The position numbers and the translations under genes are program-made. Shown one piece after another: positions 55,957-63,231 of a DNA stretch of 64,000 bases. Source of the DNA: a virus; IMG/VR virus record IMGVR_UViG_3300025828_005303, positions 1 through 64,000 of that record; one strand, 5' to 3'. The notes under the pieces were generated by a model. The model was not told where the DNA came from. It did not search any database and saw nothing but the letters and a program-made list of their open reading frames with translations. How positions within the stretch are numbered: the stretch's first letter is position 1; each line of letters starts with the position of its first letter.

Positions 55957-55986
55957 ATTATAATATAAATTAGTTAGTGCTGTCAA
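55957..55986 (-). promoter_or_regulatory. consensus sigma-70-type promoter
   Basis: Minus strand TTGACA (55986-55981), 18-base spacer, TATAAT (55962-55957). Both hexamers are perfect. Start of transcription would be near 55950, giving a leader of about 29 bases before the 55921 ATG. Confidence 0.85.
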
Positions 55987-55995
55987 ATGATGTTG

Positions 55996-56259
55996 TTATT
56001 GTTCTTGAGCCAGGCCACTTAGATAAAACAATGTCAGGTCACTGGGTATTTCGAAAGCAATTCTGGTAATTGTTTTTACACCACTTCGATCATAGTGTAC
56101 ATCTTTTTTCATACAGAATCTTCCATTGCAGTTGTTGAAGATCCAGTTGGCTATCTGTTGTTCTTTGTATTCACCCTGTTGTTTGGTAATAGTAGATACC
56201 CAATTGTCTTGGAATTCATCTATCCTTCGATTAAAAAAATTTTTTGGATTTATTTTCAC
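55996..56259 (-). CDS. small conserved protein of unknown function
   Basis: The 87-residue protein starts with GTG at 56259 (AGGA ten bases before). It is a compact alpha/beta protein with FCMKKDVHYDRSGVKTITRIAFEIPSDLTLFYLSG as its C-terminal half. One Cys pair (NCNGRFC). It follows two tiny membrane-protein genes and precedes the strong promoter at 55957. No family recognised. Confidence 0.55.
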   Translation of the reverse strand: MKINPKNFFNRRIDEFQDNWVSTITKQQGEYKEQQIANWIFNNCNGRFCMKKDVHYDRSGVKTITRIAFEIPSDLTLFYLSGLAQEQ

Positions 56260-56266
56260 TCGTGAA

Positions 56267-56353
56267 TTATCCTAACCCTATCTGCATTATCAACAATGAT
56301 ATGCCGACGATTATGACGGCCAACACTATTGGGTTTTGAAAAAAATTTCTCAC
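56267..56353 (-). CDS. tiny single-pass membrane protein (28 residues)
   Basis: GTG at 56353 overlaps the TGA of the 41-residue frame upstream. The product MRNFFQNPIVLAVIIVGISL... is almost entirely one membrane segment (residues 8-27). Being coupled to another tiny membrane protein and to the VWA gene suggests a real gene. Role unknown (envelope, superinfection or assembly). Confidence 0.5.
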   Translation of the reverse strand: MRNFFQNPIVLAVIIVGISLLIMQIGLG

Positions 56354-56475
56354 GTGAGATAACTCCAAAGTGCTATTATCAATAATCCAAAACTCATTAT
56401 TGATATTGATACCTCATTGAAGAACCAATCCTTGAAGGTCTCCCAAAGCAATGATAACAGTTGTCTATTAATCAT
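56350..56475 (-). CDS. tiny membrane protein (41 residues)
   Basis: The ATG at 56475 lies inside the last codons of the VWA/metallopeptidase gene (overlap of 8 bases) and the TGA overlaps the next GTG. The product starts with a charged helix (INRQLLSLLWETFKDWFF) and has one membrane segment (SISIMSFGLLIIALWSYL). Overlaps on both sides favour translation. Confidence 0.55.
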   Translation of the reverse strand: MINRQLLSLLWETFKDWFFNEVSISIMSFGLLIIALWSYLT

Positions 56476-57682
56476 CGTACTGTACCGTTAGTCCGAAAGG
56501 AGCCTCGATGTTCCTTTCGTATGGATTGTTTATCAAAAATACTGTGTCGCAGTAGTCGGGATCACCCCAACTGTCAAATGGCCAACCGTCAGTGAACATA
56601 ATGAATTTTTTAGGTTCGATACCTTCCTCTTTCATATATTCCCAATTACATTCAAATTCTGTACCACCGCCTGCTCCTAATTGGTATGATTCTAATTCAT
56701 CCATATTGTCAGGAGTGAACACTTTTGGATTGAAAACTTTTGTGTCAAAACTCCAAAGGTGGATGTTGAAATCTTTGTATTGTTCCATTATACCTTTTAC
56801 CTCAGACAAAAATTCTTTACACTGCTCTTCTGATATAGAACCAGATGCGTCCAGAGCCAAACAGATATCTATTTTATCAGTGTTAATCATTCCTGGTAGA
56901 ACTGCATCCATATGCCAACTCCTTCTACTAGGTTTCGTGAATGTGTAATCTGATTTCATTGTTGAAACTATTTGTTGTTGGATTATCTCTCTCCAGTTCA
57001 TTTTAGGTTCGGTAAGGTCACCTATCAATCTTTGGATAGCACCAGGCAAGTTTCCAGCGCCTGTCGATTGTGCGGCACTGATCATTGCTTCTTTTAATTC
57101 GTCTTTGATCTTTTTTATTTCTTCTTTGGAATATTTAGGCTTGCCTTTTTCACCTTTGCCGTCTGCTGGTGTTGAAGATTCGCCATCTACATCAATGTGT
57201 TCGTCCAACAGTTCTCCCAACTTTTTTAAGTCGTATCCTTGCTTCTTTGCTTTCTTGTAGATGTCGTCGTAGATTTTTTCTGCCGGCCAGTCCTTGTATT
57301 TGTCATCATGGAAACCTTTGTCCTTGCCTTTGTCATCTTTGGGCATCTCGCCTATTCCACTTTCTATGAGAATTTGGTTCACGGCATAGTCCGCCGCTAT
57401 GTTCCATAACTGATGGTCACGGTTTTGTTTTCTGCCTAGGAAATGATCAAAAACACAGTGCAGTACTTCGTGTCCAAAAAGGAACTCTGTTTCTTTCGGG
57501 GTAAGACTGTCGATAAATTTAGTATTGAAATAAAATTTTCTACCATCGGTTGCCGCTGTAGGACACCATTCATCGGCATTCACTATCTGCAGTCTTGTTG
57601 CCAGGTTGCCGAAGAAAGGGTGTTTTAGTAAAAGTCCTATTCTAGCGGTAACAAGTTTGTCTATTATTCTTGCGTCTGACAT
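56468..57682 (-). CDS. VWA-like metallopeptidase (DUF2201-type), partner of MoxR
   Basis: The 404-residue protein has an N-terminal zinc-peptidase-like part with GHEVLHCVFDHF (HExxH, about residues 70-81) and NIAADYAVNQ after it. A charged linker (residues 140-200) leads to a C-terminal von Willebrand A-like domain, with the MIDAS-type DASGS (about residue 285) and FTDGWPFD. This is the VWA-like / DUF2201 N-terminal domain pair usually found beside MoxR ATPases. Together they are thought to act as chaperone or protease for protein complexes. The gene starts one base before the MoxR stop ends, showing coupling. Confidence 0.85.
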   Translation of the reverse strand: MSDARIIDKLVTARIGLLLKHPFFGNLATRLQIVNADEWCPTAATDGRKFYFNTKFIDSLTPKETEFLFGHEVLHCVFDHFLGRKQNRDHQLWNIAADYAVNQILIESGIGEMPKDDKGKDKGFHDDKYKDWPAEKIYDDIYKKAKKQGYDLKKLGELLDEHIDVDGESSTPADGKGEKGKPKYSKEEIKKIKDELKEAMISAAQSTGAGNLPGAIQRLIGDLTEPKMNWREIIQQQIVSTMKSDYTFTKPSRRSWHMDAVLPGMINTDKIDICLALDASGSISEEQCKEFLSEVKGIMEQYKDFNIHLWSFDTKVFNPKVFTPDNMDELESYQLGAGGGTEFECNWEYMKEEGIEPKKFIMFTDGWPFDSWGDPDYCDTVFLINNPYERNIEAPFGLTVQYDD

Positions 57683-58782
57683 TATTTAGACTCCATAGCA
57701 GTTATGACGTACTTGCCAAACTTCTTATGGAACCTGTCGAATGATTTCAACTTGCTAGGATCGAATGGTAATTGATAGTTTGTAAGTGCTATCTTGGCAC
57801 CCATCACCACAAGTTCTGTTTCGAAGTTGTCCATCATATAGTTGAAGAATCTATCAGCCATATCGTTCCAGTTTTTTGTTTTGTTTTCGTGAGCCTGTCT
57901 TAACTCATAACACAATGAAACTGTGAGTGAATACATTGCCGATATTTCTTTTGTTTTTAGATCTTTTACCTTGCCGCTCAATATGTCTGATGGATTAGGC
58001 AACTGACCGCTAACCTTACGATGATTCATAAACTTAACGGCCAGTCCTTCTCCTACTGCGCCTGCTACGAGGTCAGTGAGCGTACTTTCAGGCAGGTCAT
58101 CAGTTAGAAGCTCTGATACGAAACTCCAACTTCTTGGAGTTGCGAATGATCTTGACGATCCTTTTGGGTCAAAATCATATAAATCTTGTTTGGCGAATGT
58201 CACATAACCAACAACATCTGGGTGAATTTGGTTGTTTGTTGCCCATATCATCCAGTCGTCGTAGTCCACTCTAAGTTCTACGTGTACGAATCTGTTTGCC
58301 AACGGAGCCGGCATTCTGTAAGTGACACCTTTGTCTGCGTCTCTGTTACCAGCGGCCACTATTGCTACACCGTCTGGCAGTTTGTATTGCCCCACTCTTC
58401 TGTTTAAGATAAGTTGATAAGCCGCGGCCTGTACTGCCGGAGCCGCCGAGTTCAACTCGTCCAAAAACACTATGGCGTTTGACTTGGGATCAGTTGGCAA
58501 TTCTGCCGGTGATGCCCATACCATATTGTTTTCTTTCTGATTGTAATAAGGAATACCTTTGATATCAGTTGGCTCCCATAATGGAAGTCTGATATCTATC
58601 ACTTCTCTTTTCTGTTCGTCACCTATCTGTTTAACGATATCTGATTTACCAATACCTGGTGCTCCCCACATCATTATGGGTCTCTTCAATTTTATACAAT
58701 GTTGTAATGCTGATTTGGCCTCGTTCGGCGTCACAGTTCTTGTTTGTGTGCCTACTGCTTGTTTTTCTTTTTTGGTTACCAT
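57682..58782 (-). CDS. MoxR-type AAA+ ATPase
   Basis: The 366-residue ATPase shows Walker A (WGAPGIGKSDIVK, about residues 39-51), Walker B (AIVFLDELN), sensor 1 (IVAAGNRD) and an arginine-finger region (APLANRFVHVEL). The sequence ATPRSWSFVSELL follows. MoxR proteins work with VWA-domain partners, here encoded directly downstream. AGGAG precedes the ATG, and a sigma-70-type promoter is just upstream. In marine phages the client is unknown; virion maturation or host takeover are possibilities. Confidence 0.9.
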   Translation of the reverse strand: MVTKKEKQAVGTQTRTVTPNEAKSALQHCIKLKRPIMMWGAPGIGKSDIVKQIGDEQKREVIDIRLPLWEPTDIKGIPYYNQKENNMVWASPAELPTDPKSNAIVFLDELNSAAPAVQAAAYQLILNRRVGQYKLPDGVAIVAAGNRDADKGVTYRMPAPLANRFVHVELRVDYDDWMIWATNNQIHPDVVGYVTFAKQDLYDFDPKGSSRSFATPRSWSFVSELLTDDLPESTLTDLVAGAVGEGLAVKFMNHRKVSGQLPNPSDILSGKVKDLKTKEISAMYSLTVSLCYELRQAHENKTKNWNDMADRFFNYMMDNFETELVVMGAKIALTNYQLPFDPSKLKSFDRFHKKFGKYVITAMESK

Positions 58783-58815
58783 TTAGTACACTCCTGTTTA
58801 AATGTTTATAATACC

Positions 58816-58843
58816 ATTATAGCAGAAATGTGTTATTGGTCAA
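58816..58843 (-). promoter_or_regulatory. sigma-70-type promoter for the MoxR/VWA unit
   Basis: Minus strand TTGACC (58843-58838), 16-base spacer, TATAAT (58821-58816). Transcription would start near 58809, 27 bases before the MoxR ATG. Confidence 0.8.
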
Positions 58844-58865
58844 CCTCGAAAAAGTCGCTATTTTG

Positions 58866-59258
58866 CTAGGTTTTTTGCTCGTCCGCCTTGCTCATTGCCC
58901 TTGCTAGACCATATTTTGTGATATCTCCTGCGAACATCATCAGTTGCAGAGCCATTTTTTCTAGTGTTACTACTATCTTTTTCTTGTCAACAAAATAGGG
59001 ACAATCCACAAATTCATCCAACCAAAGATATGTTTGTGGTGTAAAAATAATCTTGTCTGGAAACTTGATCTCGTATGTTTTGATGTCAAGTTTTTCTATG
59101 ATACCTATGCCATCTTTTGTCAGTCTCAAACTTCGTGCCTGGTAACTTTCACGTACATTCTGCCACCAAGTGTAGTAGTTGGTCTTGATGCTCTCGTCGT
59201 GTATGGGTTGTTCCAACAACTCCATGAAGGTACGAGTGTAGGCAGTCTTGGTGTCCAT
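58866..59258 (-). CDS. conserved phage protein of unknown function
   Basis: The 130-residue protein has a helical start (TFMELLEQPIHDESIKTNYYTWWQNVRESYQ), a beta middle (LRLTKDGIGIIEKLDIKTYEIKFPDKIIFTP) and a helical end (IVVTLEKMALQLMMFAGDITKYG). Similar proteins occur in marine T4-like phages as I recall, without known role. It ends 23 bases upstream of the -35 of the MoxR promoter. Confidence 0.6.
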   Translation of the reverse strand: MDTKTAYTRTFMELLEQPIHDESIKTNYYTWWQNVRESYQARSLRLTKDGIGIIEKLDIKTYEIKFPDKIIFTPQTYLWLDEFVDCPYFVDKKKIVVTLEKMALQLMMFAGDITKYGLARAMSKADEQKT

Positions 59259-59266
59259 ACTCGTAA

Positions 59267-59554
59267 TTATCTTTTATAGATATCGCCTGATTTTAAAATG
59301 TGTACAGCAAACTTGTCTGTCTTGTGCTGTGCGTTCAATTTTTTTGCCAGGTTTTCCGCGTGACCTGGATTTGAGAAAGACACCTTCTTGTATTTTGGAC
59401 CTGGATAATTCGAAACCAAACTCGATGATTTCAAGTTGATGGGTTTACCATCGTAGAAAACCGCCCAGATGCCCTCTGCCGCCAGGACTTCTTCCTGTTT
59501 GTAGGTCTCTTTATTGCTGATTGATAACAGCACTGTAGGTTTTGGTCTGCTCAT
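59267..59554 (-). CDS. small conserved protein of unknown function
   Basis: The ATG at 59554 gives 95 residues (MSRPKPTVLLSISNK); a TTG 18 bases earlier would add six. It looks like an alpha/beta domain with EEVLAAEGIWAVFYDGKPINL and a C-terminal KKLNAQHKTDKFAVHIL. The start codon is partly inside an 8-bp hairpin (59554-59575), so translation may be controlled. No ribosome site is obvious. Confidence 0.55.
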   Translation of the reverse strand: MSRPKPTVLLSISNKETYKQEEVLAAEGIWAVFYDGKPINLKSSSLVSNYPGPKYKKVSFSNPGHAENLAKKLNAQHKTDKFAVHILKSGDIYKR

Positions 59555-59575
59555 AGTTGTAAAAATATACAACTA
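59554..59575 (-). promoter_or_regulatory. hairpin covering the start of the 59267-59554 gene
   Basis: A perfect 8-bp inverted repeat (TAGTTGTA / TACAACTA) with a 6-base AT loop lies between two minus-strand genes; its last base is the A of the ATG. It could hide the start codon or mark an RNA-processing site. Confidence 0.4.
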
Positions 59576-59578
59576 TAT

Positions 59579-60172
59579 TTACCAGATATTATCTTGTTCG
59601 AAGTGTTCCTTGTACAGTTGATGGCTCCAAACCGGGTCAGCCTGGGGGAATGCCCGATCAAAATCCTGTAGGAATTGTTGTTCGTTGTAGATGTTTCGTA
59701 TGTCAAAACGGTGTTTAAACTTATGGAAATCCTGCCATCTCACAATGTCCTGAGCATAATCAGACACAAAGTCACCTGTGTCTTCTTTGAGATATGTCTT
59801 CGCTTCGTCGCTCACCTGTTTCCTGTGTAGCCTGTAGAATCTTTCCGCAAACTTGGTCAAAATGGTTTGGTCACTGCACACAAGTTGTATGGTTTGATCA
59901 GGATAGTTCTTGCTGAAATCGGTGTCATGAGTCACTATGTAAACATCACGTTCAAATTTCGTGAATCTACTGTAGTATATCTCTTTTTTGATCTGGGTGT
60001 AATTGCTGAATTTTTTCTGTTGCGTTCTTGTGTACTTTATGTGATACCCACCCACTGTGTTCTTTTTGTAATCTTTTTGGTATATTGATTTTTTTTGAAG
60101 TGCTGTTGGATCCAGCATACCAAGGATGAGGTCTCCAAACATTCCGCCTCTGAATAATATCGGTCTAAGCAT
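59579..60172 (-). CDS. phage protein of unknown function
   Basis: The 197-residue, basic and aromatic-rich protein begins LRPILFRGGMFGDLILGMLDP, a hydrophobic glycine-containing start that might form a nucleotide- or cofactor-binding loop. It continues with RDVYIVTHDTDFSKNYP and helices rich in Phe, Arg and Lys. No known domain is identified. It overlaps the upstream gene by eight bases. Confidence 0.5.
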   Translation of the reverse strand: MLRPILFRGGMFGDLILGMLDPTALQKKSIYQKDYKKNTVGGYHIKYTRTQQKKFSNYTQIKKEIYYSRFTKFERDVYIVTHDTDFSKNYPDQTIQLVCSDQTILTKFAERFYRLHRKQVSDEAKTYLKEDTGDFVSDYAQDIVRWQDFHKFKHRFDIRNIYNEQQFLQDFDRAFPQADPVWSHQLYKEHFEQDNIW

Positions 60173-60854
60173 AATTTATTTTAAGATATTCTCTGTTTTT
60201 GGCAAAAATAAATTTGATGTTTCCATTGGTAGTATCGGGGTTCTCGTCCATGGCAAATGGATTGGTCCTATCTGCAAATTTTATATCCTTCCACACACAG
60301 TGCATACCAGTCGTCTTCCATATGTTGATTGCCCAGTCAAAGAAGTAATCGTAATGATTGGTTGTAAGCCTGTTCCATTCTGGGATCTGGGTATCTCGGA
60401 AAGTGTAAAATAACAATCCGTCTTCCTTGATAGTCTTGGCGTAAAAGCCTATGTGTTCTTCTAGTCCATCGAGATTCACCCAATGATCACCCCTGGCGTT
60501 CGTCACGATGAAATTATCAAAACTACAACCAAATGTATTGAAAAGGTCTTTCCTTTGTTTGATGATGTGCGCCTTTGGATAAATTTTCTTTACGATGTCC
60601 CACTGTTCTACGACAGTGAGATCCTTGATCCAATCCTCTAGATAATATCCTGCACACCCATAAACACAGGTATTGCCCGGTTTTAAATTTTTGATTACAA
60701 AATTATCAAAACTATCAAGCAATTTTTCTTGTTTATTTTTTCTATTTCTCAACCAATATTCGTGTTTTATTCTGCCTATGCGATATCTGATATAATTGTG
60801 ACGGTCATTGTTAAGCATAGGGTATTGATCAAAATGTTCTATTAATTTTTCCAT
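60165..60854 (-). CDS. putative SAM-dependent methyltransferase-like protein
   Basis: The 229-residue protein carries TCVYGCAGYYLEDWI (about residues 62-76), which could be a variant of methyltransferase motif I, then TVVEQWDIVKKIYP. NTFGCSFDNFIVTNARGDHW and KEDGLLFYTFRDTQIP fall in the places of motif IV and the later strand. The N-terminus is a positively charged helix. Class I methyltransferase fold is plausible, but the glycine motif is imperfect. It overlaps both neighbours by 8 and 13 bases. Confidence 0.45.
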   Translation of the reverse strand: MEKLIEHFDQYPMLNNDRHNYIRYRIGRIKHEYWLRNRKNKQEKLLDSFDNFVIKNLKPGNTCVYGCAGYYLEDWIKDLTVVEQWDIVKKIYPKAHIIKQRKDLFNTFGCSFDNFIVTNARGDHWVNLDGLEEHIGFYAKTIKEDGLLFYTFRDTQIPEWNRLTTNHYDYFFDWAINIWKTTGMHCVWKDIKFADRTNPFAMDENPDTTNGNIKFIFAKNREYLKINYA

Positions 60855-61360
60855 ATATAATAATGCTTGTCAGGCACACTCCAGGTAAAATGTTTGCCTT
60901 TGTCTATGTATCTATCACTTAATTCCTGCACAGTGTAATTTCCGAGACTCTGTTGAAGCCATTCAAGGATGGCAGTTTGATAGTCATCCGACAGTTTGAG
61001 AGGAATTTTGGAATTGTCAATGTTCAAATAATGCCTGTTAAGGCATATGTAGAGGTGTTTTCCGTTATTGGTCCACTGTTTTATCTGTTTTATTAGTCCA
61101 CTACAACTGAATCTGCTGTAGCCCTGGTGTGTGACCAATACAAGGTCGCATTCTTGAAAGGATTTGCAGGCAGGTATATTGATATCCAATCTTGTTTGCT
61201 CGACGTGATACACTCTCTTGAATTTTTTTTCCACAATAAATTGTTCAATGTCGTGGATACGTTTCAGTTTGTATTTTTCAGCGTAGAATTTGCTTTGTAG
61301 ATTGGCAAAATTTTTTGTCCATTTGTATAATGATGTGTTGCTAACAATTTTTGTTCGCAT
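60842..61360 (-). CDS. phage protein of unknown function
   Basis: The 172-residue basic protein contains FKRVYHVEQTRLDINIPACKSFQECDLVLVTHQGYSRF, which looks like alternating strands, and then KHLYICLNRHYL. Lys, Tyr and His are abundant. It could be a partner of the adjacent methyltransferase-like gene. No domain is recognised. It starts one base from the stop of the upstream gene. Confidence 0.5.
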   Translation of the reverse strand: MRTKIVSNTSLYKWTKNFANLQSKFYAEKYKLKRIHDIEQFIVEKKFKRVYHVEQTRLDINIPACKSFQECDLVLVTHQGYSRFSCSGLIKQIKQWTNNGKHLYICLNRHYLNIDNSKIPLKLSDDYQTAILEWLQQSLGNYTVQELSDRYIDKGKHFTWSVPDKHYYIWKN

Positions 61361-61611
61361 TATTTTTTAGAAAATCCACCACCGTCCATTTCTATATTGA
61401 TAGTCTGTGCCTCTTTGGCGGATTTATAAGCCTCTAATATCTCTTCCTGTATACCAGCCAGCCTGGTCATCGTCTGTGCAAGACTGTCTGACAATTTTTC
61501 TGCTTCTCTAATGGGCAAAGTAATAGTTTGGTCTTGCCTTGTCTTGGCTGTCCTTACTCTCCCGATGAAATCCTCAATTGGTTGTGTCTGTATTTTGTTC
61601 TTTGATTGCAT
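61360..61611 (-). CDS. small helical protein of unknown function
   Basis: The 83-residue protein is nearly all helix (REAEKLSDSLAQTMTRLAGIQEEILEAYKSAKEAQ, about residues 35-69) and ends with a Gly-rich tail (EMDGGGFSKK). It overlaps the upstream gene by 38 bases. It may act as an oligomerisation or virion accessory protein; there is no recognised family. Confidence 0.55.
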   Translation of the reverse strand: MQSKNKIQTQPIEDFIGRVRTAKTRQDQTITLPIREAEKLSDSLAQTMTRLAGIQEEILEAYKSAKEAQTINIEMDGGGFSKK

Positions 61612-62083
61612 TGTTAAGTACCTGTTGCATTTCTAATTTTGTTTTAATCGGTCCCTTATAAGGATATCTCTGCAGAGTGATCAATTTTGGGCAATATGCT
61701 TTCCTCCATCCCTTTTCAAAACAGATTATGTAATAGCCTGCACAAAAAAGGCTTTTTGATTTTGGAGTTTTGGTGTATATGGGTAGATGTTTTTGAACAT
61801 TGAACATAGAATTGTAAGGCTTTTGATTACAAGCAAAGCCGTGTACTTCAAAACCAGACTCCTCTGTTTGTTCTGGTGTTTTTGTTATGGTGATATCGTT
61901 TGCGAACACCCCGGCACCAAATTTTTCATAGATGCTGTCCATTGTTGGAAATTCGAGTCTTTTTGTTTTGCCTAAAAATATCCAACCGTTGTCTTCCTGT
62001 TTTTGAAGTGTTCCGATCTTCTGGCCGTTTTCTTCAACGATCCAAAATTTATCTTTTACAAGTGTTTTAGCATTTATTCCCAT
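61574..62083 (-). CDS. conserved marine phage protein of unknown function
   Basis: The 169-residue protein has a beta-rich first half (FWIVEENGQKIGTLQKQEDNGWIFLGK) and a distinctive second half. The latter reads EVHGFACNQKPYNSMFNVQKHLPIYTKT, KSKSLFCAGYYIICFEKGWRKAYCPKLITLQRY and GPIKTKLEMQ. I recall the second half from many marine T4-like phages, always without function. It overlaps its neighbours by 10 and 38 bases. Confidence 0.6.
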   Translation of the reverse strand: MGINAKTLVKDKFWIVEENGQKIGTLQKQEDNGWIFLGKTKRLEFPTMDSIYEKFGAGVFANDITITKTPEQTEESGFEVHGFACNQKPYNSMFNVQKHLPIYTKTPKSKSLFCAGYYIICFEKGWRKAYCPKLITLQRYPYKGPIKTKLEMQQVLNNAIKEQNTDTTN

Positions 62084-63231
62084 AGTTCTATTATACTTTC
62101 TTTGAGACTTTTTGCCAAGTTTTTTCTCTTGAAAAAAAGCACATCATAATTGTAATTGAGATTGTATTCCACCTTCTTTACCATTTCTTTCAATTCATCC
62201 AAAGGCTTTTTTGATATTTCCAAGACCATGGACATCAATCTGGTCATTCTCTCATTTGGGTCGCGGATCTGATCGTATGTTTCGTCAAATATGTCTTCGA
62301 ATGTCTTGAAGCCTAGACATTTCAAGTGCGTGAGCGTTCTTGCTGGTCCGATAACTATGAATGGTCGTTTGGCGGTAATTGCCTGCATCAACTTTTCATT
62401 AGGGTTTGGATATGTGTAGTCAAACAATGTTTCACAAACAAAATGTATACAGGCCTTTTGCAAGAATGGTTGCGTGGGATAATTGTCAGGAAGATTATCC
62501 TCAATATCTTTATTTTTGTGATCAAACAATTCAACCCTTTCATAAAGATCTAACATTTGATGAGAATAATTCCAGTCGTCTTTAGTCCATAAAGGAAATG
62601 TTATGAATTCATTGTTGGTTTCAAAACTTTTTTTGAGATTGTTTTTTTCACCTGCTATTTTTCCGTTTGTAAAACTGACAAGATTTTCTTGATAAAGATT
62701 CTTTTCAATTAGATATTTGCTGAATAGTTTTCTATGCATTCTGTGATTGTGCCCCATATAACTGAAATTATATTTGCATTGATCTAGATTAATATTGACC
62801 TTGCTGTCTACAAGTTCGTTGAAATGGTGAAAGTAATCTACGTTGATATGATAAAATTTATTACTGGTATTAAAGTGTCCACAATACTCTGTCATTAATT
62901 TTTCTGCTTCGTGATAACCAACTATAAAAAAATCTGTAGAGTATATACCGGCTTTGACGACTGCATCTCTTAAATTGATTGCCTGCAGGCTGACTTTAGA
63001 TCCAGGCACGAAATATTGTGCTTCTCCTTGATACAAAATGATTGCGGTTTTTTTATATTTTTCTTTGATGTGATTTTCAATGTTTAAAGAACAAAGTTTG
63101 TTGTATAACTTGTTAGGAGTAACACCAAATTTGTCCCCCCAAAATTCGGTTCCTATAAAGTGTACATCTGTGTAGTAGTTTTTGAGGATGTCTTTGAGTA
63201 TCTGTGGTACTGCTTCGTCTGTCGATATCAT
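62074..63231 (-). CDS. putative glycosyltransferase-like protein
   Basis: The 385-residue protein starts at ATG 63231, overlapping the flap-nuclease TGA. The middle has NFSYMGHNHRMHRKLFSKYL. The region about residues 255-320 reads KACIHFVCETLF, PNEKLMQAITAKRPFIVIGPARTLTHLKCLGFKTFEDIFDE. An 'E-K-x-x-x-A-x-x-x-RPF' segment followed by GF-x-TF is typical of retaining or fucosyl-type GT-B proteins in marine phages. The function is inferred from this pattern only. Confidence 0.5.
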   Translation of the reverse strand: MISTDEAVPQILKDILKNYYTDVHFIGTEFWGDKFGVTPNKLYNKLCSLNIENHIKEKYKKTAIILYQGEAQYFVPGSKVSLQAINLRDAVVKAGIYSTDFFIVGYHEAEKLMTEYCGHFNTSNKFYHINVDYFHHFNELVDSKVNINLDQCKYNFSYMGHNHRMHRKLFSKYLIEKNLYQENLVSFTNGKIAGEKNNLKKSFETNNEFITFPLWTKDDWNYSHQMLDLYERVELFDHKNKDIEDNLPDNYPTQPFLQKACIHFVCETLFDYTYPNPNEKLMQAITAKRPFIVIGPARTLTHLKCLGFKTFEDIFDETYDQIRDPNERMTRLMSMVLEISKKPLDELKEMVKKVEYNLNYNYDVLFFKRKNLAKSLKESIIELWE

